From Erythrocercus mccallii (taxonomy: Eukaryota > Chordata > Aves > Passeriformes > Dicruridae): a stretch of 64,000 nucleotides of DNA. The stretch lies in NCBI GenBank assembly GCA_013397435.1, contig VZRG01000030.1, positions 887,477 through 951,476 of the forward strand, given 5' to 3'. The notes beneath the pieces were generated by a model. The model saw only the letters and a list, made by a program, of their open reading frames with translations. It was not told the DNA's origin and did no database searches. Shown in pieces: positions 1 to 11,810 of the stretch. A program made the position numbers and the translations under genes. Within the stretch, counting starts at the first letter, position 1. Each line of letters begins with the position of its first letter.

Positions 1-1289
1 GCAAAGGGTCAGTGGGGCCAATAGCCCCTTTCAGGTAGTGGTCAGCAGCATAAGCCCAGGAAACATCAGAGGCACATAAGTATTTCAGGTCCACAATAAA
101 ATCTCATCCGCCAGCGATCTGAGGGTCAGGACTTTCAAGCCAGTGTGGACTCCTTGCCTTCCACAGTTCTCAGTAATCTTTTATTCCAGGAGTTTGTGCA
201 GCTGTTTTTCAGCTGTTTAGCACAAAACAGAGAATCCAGGGACAATATGATGTGCAGAGCACTATGCTAATTACCCTTTCTTCAAGTAGAAATAAAAGTA
301 AAATATCCTTTGATCACATGCACAGAGAGACCTAAAGCAGGAGGCAGTTGGATATGAAATTCCTCAGATGACTGTTAACATATCTGCTGTTCTAAAGTAA
401 ATGTTTATATGTGCCATTATAAAAGACAAAAGGACAGAGACGGCTGGGAACTCCTGTCCACAGGAGAAAAACAAGTGCACATCTTAAAAGGTGGGATTGT
501 CTGTTTTGTTTGTAGACCCAGGACTGTGGTCACAAACACGTTTCACCATTTCTACATTTCAAAGCTGGAGTATAGCAACATCAAATTAAAACCAAAGAAA
601 TTAAAAATAGTTTCATTTAAATCTAGTTATATAATTAAATGCAATTTTTTTTTGTATTACACAAAAGGTTAATATCATAGCAACTTATTAAAAGAATTTC
701 TGTGAGCAGCATCAGTTAGTTAGTAGTTAAGCAGTTAGTTAGAAAGTTAAAAATTTAGATACAATATGAAGTACAAGAAAAATCCTTGTGATACATTTGT
801 CTGTATAAAGTAGCAGTTTTCAAGGTTATTATTTTCATATGTCTTAATGGAGGTGAATGCTGCTAACTGGAAAACTAAATATGCTTTGAGATTTATGAAT
901 TCAGTAATTGCATTTCTGGTGCTAATTAAAAGTAAAGCCAAGAAGAATATTTCAGAAGAGGATAAAAAAAGTGCCTCCTGAATACACATGTTCACATAAT
1001 ATATAGTACACATTTAATACCACTATTTAGAGTTCTCTGTCTATTGTCTGAGGAGATGTACATGCAGATCTCCTGCAATGGAGCTTTTCAGAACCAAAAA
1101 TGCTGCCATTACCCTGTCTGGTGGGGCCACAGAACACCAATTGATTCACAACATAATGCAATATTCTAGACATGGCAAAGGAGAAATGAAGAGACAGAAA
1201 AGCTAAAGTGGATTCTTGATTTTGGCTCATGTAAAGCACAACAAAGTTAAAATGCAACGGTTGCTACTTGTAAGATTCTGAAGGGTTTT

Positions 1290-1309
1290 GGAATCTAGTT
1301 CTAGATTCC
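1290..1309. repeat. Short perfect inverted repeat
   Basis: GGAATCTAG and CTAGATTCC are exact reverse complements separated by TT. The structure is visible directly. It is short enough to be chance in 64 kb and no function is claimed. Confidence 0.7.
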
Positions 1310-2559
1310 AGATTTGTGCAGAAAGAGACTAGAAAAGCCAGGAAACAGAATGAAGGCACTCACAAAGAGAGAAGGCAAAAAGTCTGGTAGTAAGGGAAAA
1401 CAAATGAAGAAGAAACTCAAGATAAACTGTAATAGGACCTAGGAAACTTAAACTGCATCCTCCAGACAGATGAGATTCATGTATATTAATAATCTCTGAG
1501 TGGAAGGAGAACTATTAGGGTAGTGGTTTGAACAAGGTTTCTCTGTTAATAACCAGTGGTATCTACTTACCACCATGCTGTATGCTCGAATTGCACCTGA
1601 GCCTCCAATTTTCTGCCAAAGGGAGTGCAACGTTGTCTCAAATGTTCACCAAAAGGATGAGGAAAAAGCTTGTAAGGATATGCCAAGAGTCATATTAATA
1701 TAGAGTCTTATTTAGAGGAACATACTAATTTATGTCTTTTTCACAATCATTCGCTACATGGTGGCAACAAACTGTTCGCCTTTTCATCTTTTTTCCTTTT
1801 CTTTCCTTGTTTCTGGCTGTAATCACCTCCAGGCAAAAGGAGTTATTATAGTAGACTTTTCATCTTTACTGGTATTATGTTTATATTTTAAAGAAATGGT
1901 TTAGAACTAGGAGTAGTAACGGATGAAAGAGTAAAGTTGAATACAGGGGAAAATAGGCACATAGTAGAGAAGAAAGCCAAATGGAAGGGTAAAGATGACC
2001 TTATTTGTTCAAAATACCTTATGGGTTATTTTTCATTCTTTCATAGCCACAGATTCAAAAAAATTAATGTTTTTCATTTTCTTTCTCATTTCAGACTTTG
2101 TGTGCCTATATAAGCATAGGAAATATCTTGTTTTAAAGAAAACAAAAACAAATTTAAAAAAATCAAACATAAACAACAAAAACCCTACAAACCTCCATAA
2201 TCCTTTTATCATTGTTCTAATGAAAAAAATAGTATATTATCCATTTCCTTCTTCTGAGAGACTAGTTTTTACACAAGATAAAAAATTGTCTTTCATCAAA
2301 AGAACTTCACAAACAAGAAGGTAAAAGTACAAAATATCAAGGAAAAACACAACCCTCATACAAAAAATGTTGCTGTAGAAAATGTTGCTGGAAACTGACA
2401 TCCTAATTTCTTTTGATCTTTGCCATGTCTAAAAAACACATACTAAATTGTCTTCTAGTTTTAAGACTGTGCAGTCACTCTGAAGACAGCAAAGCCATCC
2501 AGGCAAAGGGATATTATCTGACATAAAACTAAAGTCAATATCACTCTTCATATAAGTTT

Positions 2560-2780
2560 GGAAAGCTGAGTCAGAGCTCATTTGCATATGAAGATACAGG
2601 AGATGTTAAGTGAATTTTTCATATCAGCTTATCACACAGACTGAGGACTGTGATTGTTGTCTTCTATTGGTTATGAGGGTGGGACAAACCAGTCATTAAA
2701 TGCAACCTGCTTGAAAGAAATAGCCAATCCAATGGGAAACGTGTTGCAATCACCTCATCTACCTACTATATACGCCTGAA
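2560..2780. promoter_or_regulatory. Candidate cis-regulatory block (AP-1/MARE, octamer, CCAAT motifs)
   Basis: Several textbook binding motifs crowd into about 200 bases: GCTGAGTCA (AP-1/MARE half-site) near 2565-2573, the octamer ATTTGCAT at 2580-2587, a TTATCA (inverted GATA) site near 2629, and CCAAT-box cores in both orientations (ATTGG near 2667 and CCAAT twice near 2724-2732). The block is less A/T-monotonous than its surroundings. Motif clusters alone do not prove function. The alternative is ordinary unique DNA with chance motifs. No promoter-associated gene start is evident downstream on either strand. Confidence 0.25.
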
Positions 2781-4000
2781 AACATGAAAAAAGTAACATA
2801 GAGAGGGTCCATCCACCAAAAACAGGGCGACACAATATGGAACAAAAGTGAAGTCCAACTTATTTTTCCCTTTGTACAGAAGGAAACGTGTGTTAAAGTA
2901 TGTAGGCATTTATTATAAAAGACATCATGAACAAAAATTGGAATTTACCTACTGTTACTCATCCCAATCAGACTCAACTTTGGCCACTTAAAAACACAAT
3001 TAAAATAAAGTTTTCCCTATCACAACATTATAGTGGTATTTTCACATTTCAGTATTCAGAGCATGAATTCATTCCTTGCTGGCAAGAAAACACTTAGACA
3101 TTTCTTAGAAATATAGTTTTAATCTTAAAGACTATAAAATTACATTTTAAAAAAGGACAAGTTTTCCTACAAGTGGTAAAGACACTTTAGTTAGAGGATT
3201 GTTAACTGGAGTTAAGAGACATTGCAAATTCCTCGTGGACCATGACAGTGCTGAGGCAATGATAATATTTATTGGCAATGGTCAAGTATTGTCCATTGTC
3301 CAATTGCTCTCTGCTATTTATTTATTTGATAAACAAAAATATTTGCTTGGTAGAAATACCTGACCTGTTGTGAATGTTTCCCTGCTTTCTGGACTCAAAA
3401 TTTTTCAGTTGGGATTATCCTTTCTTTGTATTAAATAAAACACCTGCACCAAGTTCTTTCAAACACAAATAGACCTTGTAATTAAAAGTGTCCTAGTGGG
3501 ATAAGTTGTGGGTTTCTTCATTTTAGCAGAACATTCATACTTAGGCTGTACATTTTTCTCAGTAGCATTTTTAACTGTAGCAACTATAAGAGCAGATTCC
3601 CTCACCTGGCAAAGTCAGTCCTAGTCTCTCATGATATTCCTAGTTTCTGAAAACTGGGGGATTTTCAAAAGGATTTTTCTTTAGCAACTCTGTCTGAAAC
3701 AGTAAAATCATATCTCTTTTGCCATCTGAACATTTTAAGATTCTTTTTCAGTTGATTACAATGAGGACTGATGGGTAGAGAAGAAATTGTCTGAAAATTG
3801 CATCTTATGGCATTTTGCAGAAGGCAGGTACACATCATGAATCTTGTACTCAGCCCAATGGAAACCAGCCCTTGGCAGGGACACTCTGTTCTTTCCTGTC
3901 AGCTACAGCACAGAATTTGCCACACTAGAACAAGCTCTAGCCTCTGTTAACAGCCAGCATGTGGTGTAACAGGGCAGAGGTATGCAACACAAATGTCCAG

Positions 4001-4496
4001 TGTTGTAGACGAATCAGTCGAATTAAATTTGTATAAAAAGGAATTTATTGATAACTAAATAATTTAGAAAAAGCCACAAACAAACAAAGTGCCAAGCCCG
4101 GGTGTCGACACTGGTGAACAGAGAAACAAACGTCTAACTCGCCATCCCTTTCTCTGCTCACATCTTGCTCTTGGGGAGTCCTGTTCTTATACCCTGTAGA
4201 CGGCCCCGGGCTTGGGCTGCAGTAGAAAACGTCTTCTTGTTGTGTAGATATATTCATAGTGGACAAATATTGGTCTCCGGTCTTGTTGAAATACTTTCCC
4301 AGAAGAGATGAATATCTTAATCTACTTTCCGAGAAGCCAACAATGTAGAAGAGTGTCCTGTTGATTAATTTATTTTTATCAGTAGGGAGGATCAGGTATG
4401 AGGAAGAGTCTGTTGGCCAGGGCCATCCTCTTGGGTGTGCTGCTCTCCACCTTGTCTTCAGATGTAGATGAAGTTTTTCCCTACAGGAGTTTCACA
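4001..4496 (-). mobile_element. Retroviral-type LTR (endogenous retrovirus), minus strand
   Basis: Read on the minus strand, the segment has LTR architecture. It begins TGTGAAACTCC (plus coordinate 4496) and ends CTACAACA (4001), giving TG...CA termini over about 496 bases. A TATA-like TATAAG lies at 4191-4186 and the polyadenylation signal AATAAA at 4049-4044, spaced as expected for U3-R-U5. About a dozen CpG dinucleotides survive in roughly 340 bases in an otherwise CpG-poor window, which suggests recent insertion. A purine run of G5A sits just outside the 5' end (plus 4498-4503), where a polypurine tract would lie if this is the 3' LTR of a provirus. Sequence beyond the 3' end does not look like a primer-binding site, consistent with flanking DNA. 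The short open frame inside it is an LTR by-product. The family is probably ERVK-like, but this is uncertain. Confidence 0.7.
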
Positions 4497-4507
4497 ATCC
4501 CCCAAAA

Positions 4508-4644
4508 NNNNNNNNNNNNNNNNNNNNNNNNNNNNNNNNNNNNNNNNNNNNNNNNNNNNNNNNNNNNNNNNNNNNNNNNNNNNNNNNNNNNNNNNNNNNN
4601 NNNNNNNNNNNNNNNNNNNNNNNNNNNNNNNNNNNNNNNNNNNN
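4508..4644. other. Assembly gap (137 N)
   Basis: An uninterrupted run of N replaces sequence here, beginning 11 bases after the end of the LTR. The gap length may be an estimate or placeholder. Because it abuts a young-looking LTR with a polypurine-like run at its edge, the missing sequence may include retroviral internal sequence or a second LTR. Frames running through the N run are meaningless. Confidence 0.98.
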
Positions 4645-7600
4645 TATAAAACATCCTGGAACATGGGATGGTCTATGGAGTCACCAGCCAGGTACCTTCC
4701 CCTCTATCACTGCTTCTTCCTTGGTTTTTTGAAAAATTCGCTAAATAGCTCCACTGTATTTGGGATGTTTTCTCTATGTTGCCATAGTTTAGGTTTTTGT
4801 TCTGTTGAACATTAGAATCTTGTCCATGATGCTCTTTCAGGGTCTATAAAAAAAGCCAAATATCTCTTTTCTCAGGTAGCAGAGAAGTTGGAACTTCTGA
4901 CCCTTCTAACGGGGTTATCAGGAAAAGAAACATCAAGGTTGCTTTATGGTGTCAGCTCATTCCCAACGTGATGATAATATATTTAAAGACAAACATGAGA
5001 ACAATCCAGAGGAAAAAAAAGGGTAGAGCTGTGATCCTGTCAAGGTGCAGGTGTTAGGTTTCAGACATATGGACAATAGGGCAAGATGTGGGGGGAAAAC
5101 CACTGAAAACTAAGGATATAGCGAAAATCTGAAAGAGCTTTTCTAAAGCTGACTCATTTCATAATCCATATTATATTTTTGTACTCAATTGTTGCTGTCA
5201 GTTTATTTCCCCAGGATTTTTGTGGATTCACAGTTAAAACCCATCCATCATTACAAGTGTCCCACAACTCAGTCTGAATAAAAAGGTGCTGTGAAATACT
5301 ACAAGTGAGGCATCATGTTTTTTACACTGTAAACAACCTGTTTTAGACTAAACAAGGGATGAATAGTAAGCTTCAATGAAATGCAGCAATTTCTTTTCCC
5401 CTCCGGCTGCTCACGCCATAGAGCATAATGACAGAGAAAATGACAAGTGAGTCACTAAAACAACATTATTGGAATTGACAGAGATTGAGACAGTCACATT
5501 TGACTCTAAAAGATGCAGTCTATGTTTATCTGAATGGGCTGGATGAGTTTAGGTACCTGCAGGCTCACATCTGGTTATGTTCTAATCTAAATTCCAATGA
5601 GGTTATTGATTCTGCTTGTATAAGAACAGAGGTGAAGCTGGATGGGCTTTACAAAGTAAATTCTTGTCTGAACCATGTTAGAAGTGGCTGCATGTCCCAC
5701 GTATAATGTTGTATGCAGTTGCTTATGGAATATGGCTATGCCTACTACAGATATTGCTGGCTCTGGAGATTAAATATTCTACAGTATTAACTCCAGAGAT
5801 TTATAACTTGACAATTTTATGGCCCACCTTAAATAGTTGCCCTCTGTAAAAAAAGCAGCCTGTACTTAGAACAGTATGTAATGGTAAGAGCTTCTTTACA
5901 GAGTTTTTATAGAGCACTGGGTATCAGCTGACAATTCACTCTGAGACAAATATCAGAGCCACCAAGGAGGAAGAAAAAAAAAAAAACCTCAACAAGTGAC
6001 AACCTTGCAATAATCTGTGCTGAGGCTTCTTCTCTCCCACTGCATAACAACAGATCAACAGTGTCAACTGATCAACAGATCAACAACATTGGAAAAGTCA
6101 TCTTAATATTTGTATTCTTCTCCATAATTGTTCCTTTCCTCATGGGGGTGAAAGTCTTGTTAAAAATGAAACTGAGTAAACCACTAACAAATGGAACTTT
6201 CAAAAGGTAAAAGTGCTTAAAATATTGTAAGATTGAGTAGAGCCAGTGTTGATAGGGGCCAATATGCAGTCACTTTTCTTGATGAGAGCACCATGGCAGA
6301 AAGCAATATGATGAGGGGATGAAGAAGCAATGTACGTTTTCACACCCTCCCATTATTTAGCAGAGAAGTTTTGCATCTGTGTAGCCGATTTGCATTTCAT
6401 AAATCCTTCTCCCAGGGACCGATATTTGTACTTGCACTCTCCCAACACATTAAGAAACGCAGGGACCACATACAACTAAAGGCCACTGGGCAAGGTCTGA
6501 ACCAATGTGGTCATGAAGACCTACAATCTGGATTGTTTTCTCTATTTGACCACACACAGCACAGAAGAAAGACAAGGCCAATGCACACAGATTGGAGAAG
6601 TCAGGGTAAAACAACAGAATTTTTAAGCTGAATGAATATACTGGAATTTACATAAGATTCCTTCAAGGTTTCTGAAAGAATTGTGTTGCAGGTTCTGTGT
6701 AAAAGCCCATTATCAAGGAACTACTTTATTAAGTATCTCCTTCACACATCTTTGAAAGTCTAGCTTGAAGTGCAACCTGGCACAATGCAAATTGCTAAAA
6801 AGGCAGCTCAACAACCCATTCACATCCAAGTGCAGGGGTATAAGATAAAACTTGTAGCCCTTAACCAAGGCTGGATTTAAGCTCCAGATTAAAGAAAGCA
6901 GAAAGATGACATAAGACAAATTCAGTATCAGAGAACAGGTTTGCAGGTGTTCCTATGGTTTCATTTCTTATGGACACTATTTGCAGAGAACAAAAGTTGA
7001 TAAAGCAAAGCAATTACAGTAAATTACTGTGAAGCAAACCAAATACATTCAGTGGAGAAAGGACTAGGCACCAAGGTCAGTTCCAGCTGAGTTGGTTAAG
7101 AGCTCACAGAATAGTATAGTAAATTAACTTTGACATTGCTCTCATGGAGTAGAAGTGCTGTAATGTATGTTATTATCCACTAATATTAATGAGTTCAAGA
7201 ACATTTGAAAAGTGTTTATTGTGTATGAGCATCATACTTTCAACCTGGAATGCTTATGCTTATGGGACCACCAAAAATCCATTCTTTGATGAAAGACAAG
7301 GGTTTTTCAGAAGTAATTTCTATGTAACTTCTCATCAGGTAAAACACAATGAATACCTCATAGTTTTTTATTGCACTCTTTATGGACTTGTTAGGATGCA
7401 TAGAGTGCTTCCTGGGGGGCAAAACTGCTGACATCACTTCCATCTCTACAGATGGTATCAGCTGTCTCTGGGAGCAAATGGCAGAATTTGAAACCAAATA
7501 CTGCAAAACAAGCCAATAAAATGTTGATGCATTGGAGACGCTTCGGAGCTATTTGTTTGTTTTTAATTACTTGATATTACCTATGTTTTGCTCTGATCAC

Positions 7601-10600
7601 TTGAAATTCCAAGCCTCTTAAAAAAAAGTCAGTGAACCCACATACAAGTGTAGATCAGACATGGTAACTTCTTTGCACTTCAGTTATTTCCCACAGGCAA
7701 TGCTCTTCTAGCAACACAGCATTTTTAATGAAACATTGCCACAGGAAGCATGCAGCTTTTTCAAAACAGACAGGTTACTAAAGAAACTGTGTCTTTAATT
7801 TAATAAGTCAAATAATCTGGAGTTTTAAGAAAAACTTAAGTTTTACTGAGGCTTTGTGGAAGTCTAGAGCCAATAGGAGTGGAGATATTTCCCCTCTGCA
7901 GAATAAAACTCTGGTATAACCCACCTCCCACTTTGCACTCTGATGAGAGGAAACCAGGCAAGTAGAAGCACATCCGGGTCCTGGAGTGTTCAGTGGAAAC
8001 ATTAGAGCATATTAGCTACTGGAATATTTTTGTTTGTATAGCTGAGAATGGCCATCATATTTTGAAAGATCTACCTTTCTGTTGTAAGGAGAATTGGGGA
8101 AAGATCACTTACAAAACACATAATTCCAAATCAAACAATTTGTTATTTTCCTCAGAAATTTTTTTTAGAAGAATAAAATATTTCCATTCAACTTTACAAA
8201 ACTCTTCAGAAGAAACAAGGGAACTGCCAGACTGACACTTCCTTGAAAATTAAGGACTTTTTGGATCCCAAAAGTTTTTCTTTGATCACCCATTTATTTT
8301 CTGAAAGGTTGCCTAGGGGCTTTCCAAGCAACCTCTAAAGGTAAACCAGTTTTGTAATGCAGGAGAAATGAGTTGGTTTTGTTATTACATGGGTGAATTG
8401 GCACCTGCCCTTATGCTCACCATGCACAGAGGTGACCATGCAGATGCAAACTTCTTGCCTCTCATGTAGGAAGCTGCACTGACTCTCCCTGGAGTTTGGC
8501 AGGTGTTAGGAGGGCAATCCTGCCAAAGCTGCAGAAATATGCGAGCAGCACACTCACATCTATGGAAGGACCAGAGACAAGGTTTCTTTCCTGTCTAAGA
8601 AGTGGAAAAAACCCTCCCACATCTGCTTTTTGAGCAGCCTCATCATAGATTCTTCCCTACTTGGGGGAGACTATATTATAGTTTAACCTTTGTTCCAGGC
8701 AGTATTTTTTAGGGCATAGATTTGCCAGTAGACAAGGGGAGGAAACTGAAAAAGTCACAAAACAGCATGGCATGCGAAGAGCTTAGTCACTCAAGGCAAA
8801 CTCCACAGGGGTATGAGGTTAAAACACACAATTAAAAATTAACCATTGGTGAATTAAGGCCACCACATTTCTTGGATGACAACTATGCTATAGGGTTTAA
8901 CAGGCACTTGTTTTTCTTTTCTAATCAACTTTCCTGTGCGTTCATGAAGAAAACCAGCAATGAAACTTGGAAACAAATGGCTTTTCTATGTATATTTGAA
9001 AGATGAAATAGGATGCAATAGGCTTGAAGCATTCACTAAAATCATACAGATGTAAAAGTGCACAGCAAAGTGTAGTTCATAGCACCATGGAAAATCACAA
9101 CCAAAGTAGACTGAGGAGAGACTTTTTAGGCTATTCCTTATTTGCCAGCAAAGAAAAGTAGCAGCTCCAAGTGACAAAAGCAAGTGAAAAGCTTGCAGAG
9201 CTCTCCAGAATGGTCTATTATCACCTCAGCAACCCGCAGGCACACATAATTGGTAGGCAAAAGGGAAAAAAACCCACCAGCTCTTGATGCCCTGGGCAAA
9301 AACAAAACAAAAAAAAATTACAACTTGTGGCATAAAAAATCTGCAGGCACTTAGACTGTACTGATCAGGGTAGGAAACTAAGATGTGACAGAAACAGAAA
9401 ACAATCTGAAACATCATCCTGAGGAAGCAGAAGACATCTTTAACAAGACCTGTAAACCAGGTGGCTCAAGGTGTTCCCCTGAGGTAATGCAGAAAGCCTT
9501 TGAATGACATCTGTATGTAAAAAAGACAAAAAAATGCAGCTGTTTGGGGCAGCTCTTGTTTTGGGCAGGCTGAGAAAAGTTTTCTGCAGAGTGAAGAGGC
9601 AAATTTATTTTAGCAATGGAGATAATACCTTAAGACTTGACAAAAACTTCCCAAAGAATACCAAGTACCCAAAGAAAAAGCATCAGTTTTCTACTCTTCT
9701 AAGTAGCAATGGACTTCCTCCACAAGCACTTTGGAAACCCTCCTTTCTAGAAAGCAGCACAGACAGTAATAAGTGGTTCAGTTGTGAGAGACTCCATGAA
9801 GAGTCATAATGCAAAGTACTACTTTTTAAATTCACCTCCTCCAACTACTCTAGCTGGAATAACCCATGCAACCCAAACTACCACACTAACTTTTGAATTT
9901 ATGTAAGATGTTTTTGAAAGAAGGTGGCATGTCCTTGGCCCACATAGCAAAATGAAGGATGATGACAAATATTCAGTGGATGGCTTGGATGAAGCACTTA
10001 TACTTTGCCTACCAAAATCCTAGGTTAACATCCTTGAACCAAAACTGCCAAATAGGACACAAATCCAACTCATGCCCTGTTGAAATTTTCAGCCTTCTGA
10101 ATGAATATGAACCACCACCAGTCACATCCTATGGTAATGTGCTGAGCTGAGAAACATTGACACGAGTTAATATTCCCAATCTTTAGCCCTTCCTGTTCCT
10201 GGTAGCTTTTTGGAGACATAGTGTAAGCAGCTGTTGATAGCAATCACAATGTGAGTTGTGATTAAATCTACCACCAACATAAACCAGAATTCAAATCAAA
10301 CAGTTGTGTCAGTCTTGAAACTATGCTCAGTTCTAAGCAGGGAGATAAAGAATAAGTCTCCTTGGGTAGATGGGTAGATGGCATACATCAAATATCTTAT
10401 CCTTTAGCCATTCAGTTCATTTTTCCACAGTGCAATCCAAGAAGGGTATTATATTTCACGGGCTCATCTAGATGATTGACAGGGTTTTGGAAGACAATCT
10501 GCTGTGCAAGGCAGATATGCCCTTAACCACAATAGAGACAGTAAGCAAGTAAGTAAGCAAGGAAGAATGCTTGGTTGCACTTGACAGCTTCACCATAGTT

Positions 10601-11640
10601 TGAAGTTTTTTACTAGATTTGAGAAGCAGAAAAAAGTCAGAATGCCTTCAAAGTGAATTTTTAGAAATTGCATACACAGAACATACAAACGAACAAAATC
10701 CACTTATTGAAAAAACACCATACTAAGACAAGATGTTCAACTCAATATTACAGGTGAACAAAACCCAGAGTTACTGTCCCCAGTCTCTTTCCTGTAGTTC
10801 CCCTTTGTTTCATCTATAGTCAGAATGCTTCATTTACAACCCTGAACTATGTATGCTGGATGTGGGTCTCCTATGATACATTCCATCTGAAAGAACTTCA
10901 AAACAGATGTAGTCTAGCTGAATGTGGAAAAAACAATAGAAAACAGTACACCAAGACCTCTCTTAAGTACCTTAGCAAAATGATGATAGTCCTTTGCAGT
11001 CACCCCTATCTTCAAAGGATTGGATCATGATTATTCCTGGAAGAAATATTAACCTGCAAACATGCACACTTCATATAAACTGGCAAATATAGCCAAATAC
11101 CTTGAAACAGGCCAATAATTAATCAGTGAGATGAATGCTGAAAACAGTCCTCAAGAGTTTAGGGATTATGTCTTAAAACTAAATTTAGTACTCAAAGCAA
11201 CATACCAGCTCTGACAATGTGCCAGCTGCCCACACAGATGATTTGGCCAGCACAGGATGACTATGTATACCTGTGGCCACCCTCAGGCCAAAGTCTCCTT
11301 GATGAAGAAAAACCTGAGTAGGGCAGACTAACCAACAAGTTGAGCAAGCTAACAGAATTTCCATAGTCCAGAATAAGTCTCAAAATTAACAGAAATTTTT
11401 ATGGTTGACATTTATTGGGAAGAAGTGGGTGATTAATTCATCAGACAAAAAAAATAATTAAAGTACAACACTTTACTGAATAGCTATCTACAGTGCTCAC
11501 TCTGTTTATTGCTTCCATGTATTTAGCAACCAGTTAAAAATATAGCTAAGGACCAAAACAGCTATATCCTACTTCACTATGTTTTCACTTCTTGTTTAAT
11601 ATACCAATATATCCTTCTAATCCACTGCTTGGTCTAAATT
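4645..11640. other. Unique non-coding DNA
   Basis: No gene, known repeat or RNA was recognised. The first 250 bases after the gap carry a minus-strand frame of about 57 codons open to a stop near 4680, but it has no resemblance to gag, pol or env that I can see. Small features are an A run near 5975, a cluster of short gatcaaca repeats at 6050-6085, a 9-bp hairpin at 8495-8527 and a short imperfect AAGC/AAGT tract near 10530-10555. Open frames stay below about 105 codons and change frame and strand at random. Confidence 0.7.
8495..8527. repeat. Hairpin-forming inverted repeat, 9-bp perfect arms
   Basis: TTTGGCAGG (8495-8503) and CCTGCCAAA (8519-8527) are exact reverse complements around a 15-base loop. 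The arms contain the TTGGC/GCCAA halves used by NFI-type factors, but the spacing is far larger than the NFI palindrome. The stem is too short for a microRNA precursor. Confidence 0.6.
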
Positions 11641-11689
11641 TCCTTACAATTTAAAAAAATCACTGACACTTGGGGTATGGAAATAATAA

Positions 11690-11810
11690 TGGAATGCTCT
11701 GAGGCAAACAGGCATTAATTGTAATTGTCGATTTTTCTGAGCACACTTAAAGTAGCAGCCACATGCTGCCTTATTCCATGAATCCAGGAGATTGTTTGAG
11801 CAGGCAGTGT
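11690..11810. promoter_or_regulatory. Candidate conserved non-coding element with homeodomain-type sites
   Basis: The block holds TAATTGTAATTG (11716-11727), two adjacent TAATTG homeodomain cores, within mixed-composition sequence rather than simple AT repeat. Such texture is common in vertebrate developmental enhancers. Conservation is not visible from one sequence, so this is a suggestion only. Confidence 0.22.

Larger units (their letters stand above)
1..4000. other. Unique AT-rich non-coding DNA
   Basis: I see no gene here. Open frames are under 110 codons, in scattered frames and on both strands, with AT-driven composition (runs of K, N, I, F) and no family motif. No known repeat was recognised. 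Minor structures are a short direct repeat of cagttagttag at 712-742, a 9-bp inverted repeat at 1290-1309 and a motif-dense block at 2560-2780, the last two listed separately. The stretch ends at the edge of a retroviral LTR at 4001. Confidence 0.75.

Noticed and set aside
4398..4815. Open frames spanning the N run
   Set aside because: The translation crosses unknown bases, so the frames have no meaning.
4645..4850. Minus-strand frame of about 57 codons just right of the gap as possible ERV internal coding
   Set aside because: The translation shows no protease, reverse transcriptase, integrase, gag or env motif that I recognise.
8495..8527. MicroRNA precursor at the 9-bp hairpin
   Set aside because: The stem is far too short and the flanks do not extend the pairing.
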